Shown here piece by piece: positions 37,592 to 46,674 of a DNA stretch of 64,000 bases. A program made the position numbers and the translations under genes. How positions within the stretch are numbered: position 1 is the first letter of the stretch; the number at the start of each line of letters is the position of its first letter. Under the pieces are notes generated by a model that was given only the letters and a program-made list of their open reading frames with translations, was not told where the DNA came from and ran no database searches. This stretch comes from LGRD01 sp031382215 (GTDB lineage Bacteria; Pseudomonadota; Gammaproteobacteria; Burkholderiales; Burkholderiaceae_C). The stretch lies in contig JANMYQ010000054.1 of assembly GCA_031382215.1 (NCBI GenBank), forward strand, positions 1 through 64,000, written 5' to 3'.

Positions 37592-38137
37592 ATGCAGTTC
37601 ATCACCCCGAACAAGGACCGTTGGCACGCACTCGGCGGCGAAGACGGCCCGCCGGTCAGCATCAACGCCGAACCCTACCTGCTGCTGGACCTGCCGCAAT
37701 GGCACGCCGCGCGTGCGCAGTGGCCGGCGGGCGTGCCGGTCGGGCTGAAGCTAGCCAACGATGCCGACGTGGAAGACGTGGCCGCCGACCTGGCGCGTTT
37801 CTCGCTGCTGGCGCTGCACTTCCCGAAGTGGACCGACGGCCGCGCCTACAGCCAGGCGCGCCTGCTGCGCTCGCGCTACCGCTTCAAGGGCGAGGTGCGG
37901 GCTATCGGCGAAGTGCTGGTGGACATGGTGCCGCTGCTGGCCCGCACAGGGTTCGATGCGGTGGTGCTGCGCTCGGATCAGTCGATCGAAGTCGCCGAGC
38001 GCACGCTCGCGCTGTTTCGCGGCCACTACCAAGGTGACGTGCGCGACAACCGGCCGTTGTTCGCCCATCCGCCGGGAACGGCCGACGCGCTGGCGCGCGA
38101 GGCGAGCGAGTTCGTGAACCAGGGGGCTTCGATATGA
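37592..38137 (+). CDS. DUF934 protein of sulfate assimilation
   Basis: A 181-residue DUF934 protein (the block SYRFKGEVRAIGEVLVDMVPLLARTGFDA-like region is diagnostic, here SRYRFKGEVRAIGE). DUF934 genes sit directly after cysI in very many proteobacteria and are thought to assist sulfite reduction, perhaps as an electron-transfer or assembly factor. The stop overlaps the cysH start by four bases. Confidence 0.88.
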   Translation: MQFITPNKDRWHALGGEDGPPVSINAEPYLLLDLPQWHAARAQWPAGVPVGLKLANDADVEDVAADLARFSLLALHFPKWTDGRAYSQARLLRSRYRFKGEVRAIGEVLVDMVPLLARTGFDAVVLRSDQSIEVAERTLALFRGHYQGDVRDNRPLFAHPPGTADALAREASEFVNQGASI

Positions 38138-39057
38138 GCGCCGTCACGCTGTACGCCCGCGCCACTGAAGGTTTCGACGCCCGCGTCGCGCACAGCGTCG
38201 AAGTGTTGCGCCGTGCCGCCGCCGAACACACCGGGCGCATCGTGCAGGCCACCAGCCTGGGCGCCGAGGACATGGTCATCACGCACATGATCGCGCGCCA
38301 CTACCTTGGCATCTCGATCGCCACGCTCGAAACGGGCCAACTGCACAACGAGACCTTGGCGCTGATCCCGCGCATCGAGCAGCGTTTCGGCATGAAGGTC
38401 GAGGCATTCAAGCCGGTTGCCGAATCGGTGGTGCAGTTCGTCAAGACAAAAGGCGAGCGCGCGATGTACGAGAGCATCGAGCTGCGCAAGGCCTGCTGCC
38501 ACATCCGCAAGCTCGAACCGCTCTCGCGCATGCTTGACGGCAAGACGGCCTGGGTGACCGGGCTGCGCCGCGAACAATCGGACACGCGCGCCATCGTGCC
38601 GTTCAGTGAAGTGGACCCGAATGGTGGAGAGACGGGCCGCACCAAGGTCAACCCGCTGGCCGACTGGAGCTGGGCTGACGTGTGGCACTACATCGCTGCG
38701 AATGACGTGCCCTACAACGCACTGCACGACCAGTTCATGCCCAGCATCGGCTGTGCGCCGTGCACGCGCGCGATCGCGGTGGGCGAACCCTTCCGCGCCG
38801 GCCGCTGGTGGTGGGAAAACGAGGACGCCAAAGAATGCGGCTTGCATGTGAAGCCGCATTCCTCCGACGCGCCAGCGGCGGACGCCTCGCGCAGCGAGGC
38901 AGTTGGCGGTCTCGTTTCGGCGCAGGCTCACTTCGGCGCAGCCGAAGTTAAGGGCTCGCCAGAGCCCGGCCGGAGCCAAGACGAGGACGCCAAAGAATGC
39001 GGCCTGCACGTCAAGGAAGATGAACCCGCCGTGTCGATGATCGGAACCCGCCCATGA
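38134..39057 (+). CDS. cysH: APS/PAPS reductase with an in-frame insertion near the C-terminus
   Basis: A 307-residue reductase of adenylylsulfate to sulfite. The PP-loop-like N-terminus (TSLGAEDMVITH), the Cys pair KACCHIRK and the pair GCAPC show the [4Fe-4S] APS-reductase type. The catalytic ECGLH motif occurs twice: C235 in the normal position after WWWENEDAK, and C289 after a 54-codon insertion that repeats EDAKECGLHVK. Without the insertion the protein would be 253 residues, the usual length. Activity with two catalytic tails is uncertain. ATG 38134 overlaps the DUF934 stop. Confidence 0.9.
   Translation: MSAVTLYARATEGFDARVAHSVEVLRRAAAEHTGRIVQATSLGAEDMVITHMIARHYLGISIATLETGQLHNETLALIPRIEQRFGMKVEAFKPVAESVVQFVKTKGERAMYESIELRKACCHIRKLEPLSRMLDGKTAWVTGLRREQSDTRAIVPFSEVDPNGGETGRTKVNPLADWSWADVWHYIAANDVPYNALHDQFMPSIGCAPCTRAIAVGEPFRAGRWWWENEDAKECGLHVKPHSSDAPAADASRSEAVGGLVSAQAHFGAAEVKGSPEPGRSQDEDAKECGLHVKEDEPAVSMIGTRP
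38821..39015 (+). repeat. Hairpin-rich in-frame insertion in cysH with 33-bp direct repeats
   Basis: 38821-38853 and 38983-39015 are direct repeats (30 of 33 match; the first 21 identical; differences synonymous). Between them five hairpins follow one another: AATGCGGCTT/AAGCCGCATT (38834-38860), TCCGACGC/GCGGCGGA with one mismatch (38863-38882), GCCTCGC/GCGAGGC (38884-38900), ACTTCGGC/GCCGAAGT (38930-38948) and GGGCTC/GAGCCC (38952-38967). The unit length, 162 bp, keeps the frame. It has no coding capacity of its own for a transposase. Confidence 0.8.
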
Positions 39058-40028
39058 ATGCGCCGTTGACGGTCGAACAATTGCTCCCGCAGCTCGACCA
39101 CACCCACCTCGACTGGCTCGAAGAAGAAGCCATCTTCATCCTGCGCGAAACGGTGGCCGCGTTCGAGCGCCCTGCCCTGTTGTTCTCCGGCGGCAAGGAC
39201 TCGTGCGTGGTGCTGCGCCTGGCCGAGAAGGCGTTCAAGAGCAAGGGCGCGGCTGGTGACACAAACGCTGGCGAGTACAAGGGCCGCCTGCCCTTCCCGC
39301 TGCTGCACGTGGACACCGGCCACAACTTCCCCGAAGTGATCGAGTTCCGCGACCGGCGCGTGGCCGAGATGGGTGAGCGGCTGGTGGTCGGCCACCTCGA
39401 AGACTCGATCAAGCGCGGCACCGTGCGCCTCTCGCACCCGCTCGAATCGCGCAATGGCCACCAGACCGTGGCGCTGCTCGAGGCGATCGAGGAACACCGC
39501 TTCGACGTGTTGATGGGCGGCGCGCGGCGCGACGAAGAGAAGGCGCGCGCCAAGGAGCGCATCTTCAGCCACCGCGACAGCTTCGGCCAATGGCAGCCCA
39601 AGGAGCAGCGACCCGAACTGTGGACGCTGTTCAACACCCGCATCCGCCAGGGCGAACACATGCGCGCGTTCCCGATCAGCAACTGGACCGAGCTCGACGT
39701 GTGGCTGTACATCGCGCGCGAGAACATCCCGCTGCCCTCGTTGTACTTCGCGCACGACCGCCAGGTGATCCGCCGCAAGGGGCTGCTGGTTCCGCTGACC
39801 GAGGTCACGCCGGTCGAAACGGGTGAGTCGGTGGAGACCGCCGAAGTGCGCTTTCGCACCGTCGGCGACATGACCTGCACCTGCCCGGTCGAGAGCCCGG
39901 CCACCAGCGCCACCGAGATCGTCGCCGAGACACTGAAGGTCACGATCAGCGAACGCGGCGCCACGCGCATGGACGACCGCACGTCGGATGCGTCGATGGA
40001 GCGGCGCAAGAAAGAGGGCTACTTCTGA
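39054..40028 (+). CDS. cysD: Sulfate adenylyltransferase subunit 2
   Basis: A 324-residue ATP sulfurylase small subunit. The ATP-pyrophosphatase motif SGGKDS is at about residue 45; further family blocks are GGARRDEEKARAKERIFS and the C-terminal MTCTCPVES...RKKEGYF. With CysN it makes APS from sulfate and ATP. The start overlaps the cysH stop by four bases and the stop overlaps the cysN start by one base. Confidence 0.95.
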   Translation: MNAPLTVEQLLPQLDHTHLDWLEEEAIFILRETVAAFERPALLFSGGKDSCVVLRLAEKAFKSKGAAGDTNAGEYKGRLPFPLLHVDTGHNFPEVIEFRDRRVAEMGERLVVGHLEDSIKRGTVRLSHPLESRNGHQTVALLEAIEEHRFDVLMGGARRDEEKARAKERIFSHRDSFGQWQPKEQRPELWTLFNTRIRQGEHMRAFPISNWTELDVWLYIARENIPLPSLYFAHDRQVIRRKGLLVPLTEVTPVETGESVETAEVRFRTVGDMTCTCPVESPATSATEIVAETLKVTISERGATRMDDRTSDASMERRKKEGYF

Positions 40029-41311
40029 TGGAAACCGCAGTCGTGAAAGACCACCGCGCCCTGCGCTTCCTCACCGCCGGCAGTGTCGACGACGGCAAGA
40101 GCACGCTGATCGGCCGCCTGCTGTTCGACAGCCGCGCCATCCTGGCCGACCAGCTCGACACCTTGGAGAAGAAGGCCGCAGGTGCGCCCATCGACTTGTC
40201 ACTGCTGACCGACGGCCTGGAAGCCGAACGCGAACAAGGCATCACGATCGACGTGGCCTACCGCTACTTCGCCACCAAGACGCGCAAGTTCATCATCGCC
40301 GATGCGCCGGGCCACGAGCAGTACACGCGCAACATGGTCACCGCCGCGGCCGGCAGCGATGCGGCGGTGGTGCTGGTGGACATCACCAAGCTCGACACGC
40401 TCGCCAAGCCGATCGCGTTGCTCGCGCAAACCCGCCGCCACGCGCTGCTGGCGCACCTGCTGCGCGTGCCCAGCATCGTGTTCGCGATCAACAAGACAGA
40501 CGCCGTGGCCGACCCGGCGCAGGCCTACACCGCGGTGCGCGATGCGCTGCTGGCGTTTGCGGAACACGCGGGCATCCGCGTGGCCGGCATCATCCCGGTG
40601 TCCGCGCTGCGCGGGGACAACGTGACGCAGCCGCTGGACGCCCCCTGGTACGACGGCCCGTCGCTGCTGCAGTTGCTGGAAAGCCTGCCCACCGCGCAAG
40701 AGCGCAAGGACGGCGACCTGTTGATCCCGGTGCAATACGTCGCGCGCGACGGCGAAGGCACCGGCAACCAGCCGCGCACCTTGTGGGGCCGCATCGCGCA
40801 CGGCCGCATCAAGGCCGGCGATGCGGTGCAACTCTTCCCGAGCGGCCAGACGGCGATCGTGGCTCAGGTGCGCCTGGCCGGCGACGTGGTGGACGGCGCC
40901 GAAGCCGGCCAGTCGGCCGGCGTGGTGCTCGACCGCCAGCTCGACGTGTCGCGCGGCGACTGGATCGCCACGCCGCAGACGGTGCAGGCCTCGCAGCGCT
41001 TCTCGGCCACCTTGGCCTGGCTCGACACCGAACCGGCGCAGATCGGCCGCAAGTACTGGGTGCGGCACGGCAACCGCTGGGTGCAGGCGCGCATCACGTC
41101 CATCGAAAGTCGCCTGGACATCCACACGCTCGACGCCATCGACGCGCACGAACTGGCCGTCAACGAGATGGGGCACGTGATCGTCGAGACCCAGCAGCCG
41201 TTGCCGGTCGAGGCCTACGAGACCAACCGCGTCGGTGGTGCGCTGATCGTGGTCGACCCGGCCAGCAACCGCACCAGCGGCGCGCTGCTGGTCAAGGCGG
41301 CGCTGCAGTGA
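40028..41311 (+). CDS. cysN: Sulfate adenylyltransferase subunit 1 (GTPase)
   Basis: A 427-residue elongation-factor-like GTPase that drives APS formation by CysD. GTP motifs are GSVDDGKST (about residue 18), DAPGHEQ (about 92) and NKTD (about 156). There is no fused CysC APS kinase, in keeping with an APS-type CysH that does not need PAPS. The stop overlaps the next ATG by one base. Confidence 0.95.
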   Translation: METAVVKDHRALRFLTAGSVDDGKSTLIGRLLFDSRAILADQLDTLEKKAAGAPIDLSLLTDGLEAEREQGITIDVAYRYFATKTRKFIIADAPGHEQYTRNMVTAAAGSDAAVVLVDITKLDTLAKPIALLAQTRRHALLAHLLRVPSIVFAINKTDAVADPAQAYTAVRDALLAFAEHAGIRVAGIIPVSALRGDNVTQPLDAPWYDGPSLLQLLESLPTAQERKDGDLLIPVQYVARDGEGTGNQPRTLWGRIAHGRIKAGDAVQLFPSGQTAIVAQVRLAGDVVDGAEAGQSAGVVLDRQLDVSRGDWIATPQTVQASQRFSATLAWLDTEPAQIGRKYWVRHGNRWVQARITSIESRLDIHTLDAIDAHELAVNEMGHVIVETQQPLPVEAYETNRVGGALIVVDPASNRTSGALLVKAALQ

Positions 41312-42084
41312 TGGCGCGCCGGGTGATCTTCATCGGTGCCGGCCCGGGCGCGGCCGACCTGATCACCTTGCGCGGCGCGCGCCTGCTGGCACACGCCGAC
41401 GTGGTGCTGTTCGACGCGCTAACCGACCCTGCCCTGCGCGACATGGCGCCGCGGGCCCGCTGGGTGCACGTGGGCAAGCGCGGCTTCGAAGACAGCACGC
41501 AGCAGGCCGCGATCAACGCGCTGCTCGTCAAGCACGCCCTCGCCGGCCAGACCGTGGTGCGGCTCAAGGGCGGCGACCCGAGCGTGTTCGGCCGGCTCGA
41601 AGAAGAACTCGAAGCACTGGCCGAGGCGGGCATCGAATCCGAGGTGGTGCCCGGCGTGACCGCCGCGCTCGCCGCCGCGGCGATGAGCCAGCGCCCGCTG
41701 ACCCGCCGCGGCAATGGCCGCAGCGTGAGCCTGAGCACTGCGATGACGCGCGAAGGGCAGATTCACGCCAGGCACGCCACCCGCAGCGCCGACACCGAGG
41801 TGTTCTACATGGCCGGCAAACAGCTCGCCGCGTTGTCGCGCCGCCTGACCGCGGCCGGCTGGGCAGTGGGCACACCGGCCTGCGTGGTGTCGCGCGCCGG
41901 CTGGCCCGACCAGTTGTTCAGCGAGCACACGGTGGCGACCCTGGGCCACGCCGCCATGCTGCACGCGGGGCGGCCCAGCGTGGTCACGGTCGGCGCCGGG
42001 GCGCTGCCGGTGTCGCAAGGTGCCCGGGCCGAACGCCGCGCGCTTGACCTCGGTCAACATGAGGTTGCCGACGTCAAGCCGTAA
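41311..42084 (+). CDS. cobA: Uroporphyrinogen-III C-methyltransferase
   Basis: A 257-residue SAM-dependent methyltransferase that makes precorrin-2, the first step to siroheme needed by CysI. Motifs: FIGAGPGAADLITLRGARLL at the N-terminus, VRLKGGDPSVFGRLEEE, and VVPGVTAALAAAA. Only the methyltransferase is present; the CysG-type dehydrogenase/ferrochelatase must be elsewhere. It is the last gene of the sulfate operon. Confidence 0.92.
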   Translation: MARRVIFIGAGPGAADLITLRGARLLAHADVVLFDALTDPALRDMAPRARWVHVGKRGFEDSTQQAAINALLVKHALAGQTVVRLKGGDPSVFGRLEEELEALAEAGIESEVVPGVTAALAAAAMSQRPLTRRGNGRSVSLSTAMTREGQIHARHATRSADTEVFYMAGKQLAALSRRLTAAGWAVGTPACVVSRAGWPDQLFSEHTVATLGHAAMLHAGRPSVVTVGAGALPVSQGARAERRALDLGQHEVADVKP

Positions 42085-42125
42085 AATCGCCTGCCCGCAC
42101 AGACCCCAACTCACGAGCCATTTTC

Positions 42126-42449
42126 ATGACCCACGTCGTCCTCGAATCGTGCATCCGCTGCAAGTACACCGACTGCGTCGACGTGTGTCCGGTCGATTGT
42201 TTTCGCGAAGGCCCGAACTTCCTGACCATCGACCCCGACGAGTGCATCGACTGCGCGGTCTGCATTCCCGAATGCCCGGTCAACGCGATCGTGCCCGAAG
42301 AAGACGTGCCCGGCGACCAGCAGCACATGATCAAGCTCAACGGCGAGCTGGCCAAGAAGTGGCCCAGCATCACCAAGAGCAAGGGCGGCCTGCCCGACGC
42401 CGACGACTGGAAAGACAAGACCGGCAAGCTCGACCAGCTGGTCAAGTAG
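42126..42449 (+). CDS. fdxA: Ferredoxin, 7Fe-8S (FdxA type)
   Basis: A 107-residue ferredoxin with two clusters: Cys 9, 12, 17, 21 and 25 near the N-terminus and Cys 40, 43, 46 and 50 in the second site, the seven-iron arrangement of FdxA proteins. The C-terminal extension with KWPSITKSKGGLPDADDW is typical of proteobacterial FdxA. It stands between the sulfate operon and a ferredoxin-NADP reductase-like gene, suggesting they form a redox pair. Confidence 0.93.
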   Translation: MTHVVLESCIRCKYTDCVDVCPVDCFREGPNFLTIDPDECIDCAVCIPECPVNAIVPEEDVPGDQQHMIKLNGELAKKWPSITKSKGGLPDADDWKDKTGKLDQLVK

Positions 42450-42478
42450 GCCCGGGCCGCCGGCCGCGGGCAGACCCC

Positions 42479-43531
42479 ATGGCAGTGATCGAGACCGATG
42501 CGCTGATCGTCGGTGCCGGCCCGGTGGGCCTGTTCCAGGTGTTCGAGCTGGGGCTGCTCGAGATCAAGGCGCACATCGTCGACTCGCTGCCCTACCCCGG
42601 CGGCCAGTGCATCGAGCTCTACCCCGACAAGCCGATCTACGACATTCCGGCCGTGCCGGTGTGCACCGGCAAGGAGCTGACCGACAACCTGCTCAAGCAG
42701 ATCGAGCCGTTCGGCGCTGTGTTCCACCTCGGTCAGGAAGTGAGGCTGGTGCGCAAGCAGGACGACGGAAGATTCTTCGTCGAGACCTCGAAGGGGACGC
42801 GCTTTCTGAGCAAGACGATCTTCGTCGCTGGCGGCGTGGGTTCGTTCCAGCCGCGCCTGCTCAAGGTCGACGGGCTGGACAAGTACCACGACAGCCAGGT
42901 GTTCTACCGCGTCAAGAACCCGGCCCAGTTTGCCGGCAAGAACCTGGTGATCGCCGGCGGCGGCGACTCTGCGCTGGACTGGGCGCTCAACTTCGTGCAA
43001 GACGGCCCGCACAAGGCCGCCAGCGTGATCCTGCTGCACCGGCGCGACGCCTTCAAGGCTGCGCCGGCCAGCGTGGCGAAGATGAAGCAACTCTGCGAGG
43101 CGTACGAGATGCAGTTCGTGATCGGCCAGGCCACCGGCATCGAAGAGACGAGCGACCGGCTCACCGGCTTGAAGGTCACCGGTACCGACGCCGTGACGCG
43201 CGTGGTGCCGCTCGACGTGCTGCTGGTGTTCTTCGGCCTGTCGCCCAAGCTCGGGCCGATTGCCGAATGGGGGCTGGACCTGGAGCGCAAGCAGGTGGTG
43301 GTGAACACCGCCACCTTCGAGACCAACGTACCCGGCGTGTTTGCCGTGGGCGACGTGAACACCTATCCGGGCAAGAAGAAGCTCATCCTGTCGGGCTTCC
43401 ATGAAGCGGCGCTGGCCGCGTTCGGCGCCGCGCCCCATGTGTTCCCGGACAAGCCGATCCACCTGCAATACACCACCACCAGCCCGAAGCTGCACAAGGT
43501 GCTGGGGGTGGAGTCGCCGAGCTTCGATTGA
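42479..43531 (+). CDS. Thioredoxin-reductase-like ferredoxin-NADP(+) reductase
   Basis: A 350-residue flavoprotein with the FAD motif GAGPVGLFQ at the N-terminus, the NADPH motif IAGGGDSALDWAL in the middle and FAD contact AVGDVNTYPGKKKLI near the end. The CxxC pair of thioredoxin reductases is absent, placing it in the TrxR-like FNR group found in Burkholderiales, Bacillus and Chlorobium. ATG 42479 is 29 bp after the fdxA stop, so its partner is probably that ferredoxin, which may feed CysI. Confidence 0.88.
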   Translation: MAVIETDALIVGAGPVGLFQVFELGLLEIKAHIVDSLPYPGGQCIELYPDKPIYDIPAVPVCTGKELTDNLLKQIEPFGAVFHLGQEVRLVRKQDDGRFFVETSKGTRFLSKTIFVAGGVGSFQPRLLKVDGLDKYHDSQVFYRVKNPAQFAGKNLVIAGGGDSALDWALNFVQDGPHKAASVILLHRRDAFKAAPASVAKMKQLCEAYEMQFVIGQATGIEETSDRLTGLKVTGTDAVTRVVPLDVLLVFFGLSPKLGPIAEWGLDLERKQVVVNTATFETNVPGVFAVGDVNTYPGKKKLILSGFHEAALAAFGAAPHVFPDKPIHLQYTTTSPKLHKVLGVESPSFD

Positions 43532-43561
43532 GTCGGGAACCGGGAATCGGGCGCGTGCGGC

Positions 43562-44728
43562 TCAACGCTTGAAGCCGGCGATGACGCTGCGGCACACCTC
43601 AAGTGTTTCCACCGCCACGTCGTCCCACGAGCGCTTCATCGCCGCAGCAATCGCGGCGTGATCCCAAGTGCGCGCCAGCGCACGCTCCAGCGCAGACTCC
43701 AGCGCGGCGGCGTCGCGCGGCGGAATCAGGATGCCATTGGCTTCGTTCAGGATCTCGTTGGTGCCGCCCACATCGGTGGCCACCACCGGCCGGCCGCAGG
43801 CCACCGCTTCGACCACCACGTTCGGATAACCCTCGGACCAGCTCGGCAAGGTGAGCACGTCGCTGGCGCAGATCCATTGCGCGACTTTTTCGGGCGGCAG
43901 GCCGCCGGGCAGGTAGACCTTGCCCTTCAGGTTGGCCGCTTCGACCAGGGTCATCAGCTGCGCCTTCATCACGCCGTCGCCGATCAGCACCAGGCGGAAG
44001 CGCTGATTGCGGCTGGCCAGGCGCTGCGCTGCGGTGACCAGCTCGCGCAGCCCTTTCTCCTCAACGAAACGGCCGACGTAGACCACCAGTTGTTCGTCGG
44101 CACCGACGCCGAACTGCTGCCGGGCCTGGGCCTGGTTGCCCGGCCCGAAGATCTGCGTGTTGAACCCGTTCACGATGGTGTGCACACGCTCCGGCCGGGC
44201 GCCGTACTCGTCGATGGCGCTGCGCCGCATGGCTTCGCTGACGGTCAGCAGCGCGTCCACGCCGTGGATGGTGCGGCGCGTGAACCAGGCGTTCAGCCCG
44301 TCACGCACATGAATGTCCGAGCCCAGTGCGCCGACCACCGACGGCACGCCCAGCGCCCTGGCGACCTTCATGGCCGCATAACCGTCGGGGTACACCCAGA
44401 AGGCCAGCACCACGTCGGGCTTGAAGGCAGCGATGCGGGGTTTGAGCGCCCAGCCGCTGACGAACCCGTTGAGCCCGCGCGAGACCACCGGGAAGGCGGG
44501 GTACTCGAAGGCCTCCACATCCACGCCTTCGAGCGAGTAGTCATCGGGCACATGGCCGTGCAGAAAACTCTTGGGTTTCATGCCCGGCAGCTGCGGGTAA
44601 CGCACCGACTGGAAGTACACCCGCACCTGTGCCAGCTTGGCCAGCGAGCGCGCGGTTTCGTGGATGTAGCGGCCGCGCGTCTGGTCGTGCGGAACCGGCA
44701 GCATGGGGGTGACGAGGGCGATTCTCAT
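43562..44728 (-). CDS. Glycosyltransferase family 4 protein
   Basis: A 388-residue GT-B glycosyltransferase. It starts MRIALVTPMLPVPHDQTRGRY; the second domain has VVYVGRFVEEKGL, the E-x7-E motif SEGYPNVVVEAVACG and VVATDVGGTNEIL. The sugar acceptor is unknown; TuaC- and EPS-type enzymes are the nearest in style. It lies 17 bp after the amidotransferase gene, probably co-transcribed, and convergent with the FNR gene. Confidence 0.88.
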   Translation of the reverse strand: MRIALVTPMLPVPHDQTRGRYIHETARSLAKLAQVRVYFQSVRYPQLPGMKPKSFLHGHVPDDYSLEGVDVEAFEYPAFPVVSRGLNGFVSGWALKPRIAAFKPDVVLAFWVYPDGYAAMKVARALGVPSVVGALGSDIHVRDGLNAWFTRRTIHGVDALLTVSEAMRRSAIDEYGARPERVHTIVNGFNTQIFGPGNQAQARQQFGVGADEQLVVYVGRFVEEKGLRELVTAAQRLASRNQRFRLVLIGDGVMKAQLMTLVEAANLKGKVYLPGGLPPEKVAQWICASDVLTLPSWSEGYPNVVVEAVACGRPVVATDVGGTNEILNEANGILIPPRDAAALESALERALARTWDHAAIAAAMKRSWDDVAVETLEVCRSVIAGFKR

Positions 44729-44745
44729 GGTCGCGAAAAATTGAC

Positions 44746-46674
44746 TCAGATGGTTCGAACCTGGCTGCGGCGATCGATGACTTGCCGGGCCAGGCCGACC
44801 GGCAAGCAGGGAGTGTCGACGAAAGTTCGGTGCCACAACTCCAGCATCACGAACGTGAGGATGCGCCGGCTCAGGTCTTCCTTGCCGGTGCGATGGCGCG
44901 CGAGCACCGACTCCACGTAACCCTGGCGAAAGAAGCCGCGCTCCGCGGCGCGCCGGTCCAGCAAGAGGGCCGACACACGGTCGAAAAGGTCTTGCCTGAA
45001 CCACTGGGCAATCGGCGTCGGAAAGCCCTGCTTCTTGCGATGCACGACGGACTTGGGGATCCAGCGCTCGGCCGTCTTCTTCAGCAGGTACTTGCCGGTG
45101 GTGCCGCGCAGGCGAAAGGAGGCGGGAAGGCTCATGCAGAACTCGACCAGCTTGTGGTCCAGCAACGGAACCCGCAATTCGACCGAAGCGGCCATCGTCA
45201 CCTTGTCGGTCTTGATCAACTGGTTGTCGGGCAGCCAGCTCTTGAAATCCACATAGGCCATTCGCTTGAGGGCGTTGCCGTGCTCCAGCGTATCGAACAA
45301 CTCACGATAGCGCTTGGCCACGACATCGCCAACTTCGCTGGAAAAACCGTTGTCGTAGAAGCGGTCCCGCACGGAATCGGTCACATCATTCGTCATGCCC
45401 TTGTAGGCCGAACCCAGATCGGTGCCGAGCCAGTCGAGGTACTTGGCGAGCTTTTCAGACGCGACCATCGAGCCCAGCTTGCGGGCCAGAAACGCGGCAC
45501 CCGAAGCGCTGCGCAGCGAGTGCGTGCGATCCAGGCCGGACATGGTGCGGTAGATCGGATAGCCCGACAGGATCTCGTCGCCGCCCTCGCCCGAAAGGAT
45601 CACGGTCACGTCTTGCCGTGCGCGCACCGCCAGGTGGTACATCGCGATGCCCGACGGATCGACGATGGGCTCTTCGGTGCGCAGCACGAACGAGGACAGG
45701 TCCTCGAAGAAGTCGTCGCTGCGCAGGATGTGCTCGACGTGGTCGGTGCCCAGGTGCGCCGCCACCCGCCGTGCATGGGGAAGTTCGCTGTGCTCCTGGC
45801 TGTCGTCGAAGCCGAGCGCAAAGGTCTTCACCTTTCCGGGGCTCAGGGCCTCCATGTTGGCGGCCACCACGCTCGAGTCGACACCGCCGCTCAGAAATGC
45901 GCCCACCGGCACGTCGCTGACCATGCACAGCTCGACACTCTCGCGCAGCAACACCGCCAGTTGCTCCTCGGCGGCTTCTTCGCTGATGGGTGCCACCGGG
46001 TGGTCCGGCAGGTCCCAGTAGCGCCGGATCTCGGGCGCACCGTCGGTCCAGCGCATGAAGTGGCCGGGCGGCAACTGGTGCACGCCTTCGAACATCGTCA
46101 GGTCGCCGGCCACGTAACCCGTGCTCATGAAGAAGTCGACCGCGGCCAGCGGCGCACGCACAGGACGGTTCAGCGCCAGCAACAGCGGCTTGACCTCGGA
46201 CGCAAAACACAGCTTGCCGCCGACGATGGCGTAGTACAGCGGCTTGACGCCCAAGCGGTCGCGCGCCAGGAAGATCTTGTTGCGCCGCGTGTCGTACACC
46301 GCAAAGGCGAACATGCCGCGGAAGTGATCGACGCAGGCCTCGCCGTATTGTTCGTAGGCGTGCACGATCACTTCGGTGTCTGTCTGCGTGCTGAACACAT
46401 GGCCGAGGCGCTCCAGCTCGGTGCGCACCTGGCGGTAGTTGTAAATCTCGCCGTTGTAGATCACCAGCACGGACTTGTCTTCGTTGAACACCGGCTGGGC
46501 GCCCGCCGCCAGGTCGATGACGGTGAGCCGGCGGTGGCCCAGGCCGATGTAGGCGTTGAACCAGGTGCTCTCTTCGTCCGGCCCACGGTCAGCCATCAGG
46601 CGCGTCATGCCCTGGATCAAGCCGGGGTCGATGCCACCGCCGCGCGGGTCAAACACTCCGCAAATTCCACACAT
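44746..46674 (-). CDS. Asparagine synthase-like amidotransferase (exosortase/EPS type)
   Basis: A 642-residue glutamine-dependent amidotransferase. The N-terminal nucleophile is Cys2 (MCGICGVFD), with RRLTVIDL and YNGEIYN of the glutaminase domain. The synthetase domain has the ATP motif SGGVDSS and SGEGGDEIL. Length and style fit the exosortase A-associated amidotransferase 1 group rather than housekeeping AsnB, although no exosortase genes are in view. It presumably amidates a sugar residue for exopolysaccharide with the adjoining glycosyltransferase. Confidence 0.85.
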   Translation of the reverse strand: MCGICGVFDPRGGGIDPGLIQGMTRLMADRGPDEESTWFNAYIGLGHRRLTVIDLAAGAQPVFNEDKSVLVIYNGEIYNYRQVRTELERLGHVFSTQTDTEVIVHAYEQYGEACVDHFRGMFAFAVYDTRRNKIFLARDRLGVKPLYYAIVGGKLCFASEVKPLLLALNRPVRAPLAAVDFFMSTGYVAGDLTMFEGVHQLPPGHFMRWTDGAPEIRRYWDLPDHPVAPISEEAAEEQLAVLLRESVELCMVSDVPVGAFLSGGVDSSVVAANMEALSPGKVKTFALGFDDSQEHSELPHARRVAAHLGTDHVEHILRSDDFFEDLSSFVLRTEEPIVDPSGIAMYHLAVRARQDVTVILSGEGGDEILSGYPIYRTMSGLDRTHSLRSASGAAFLARKLGSMVASEKLAKYLDWLGTDLGSAYKGMTNDVTDSVRDRFYDNGFSSEVGDVVAKRYRELFDTLEHGNALKRMAYVDFKSWLPDNQLIKTDKVTMAASVELRVPLLDHKLVEFCMSLPASFRLRGTTGKYLLKKTAERWIPKSVVHRKKQGFPTPIAQWFRQDLFDRVSALLLDRRAAERGFFRQGYVESVLARHRTGKEDLSRRILTFVMLELWHRTFVDTPCLPVGLARQVIDRRSQVRTI

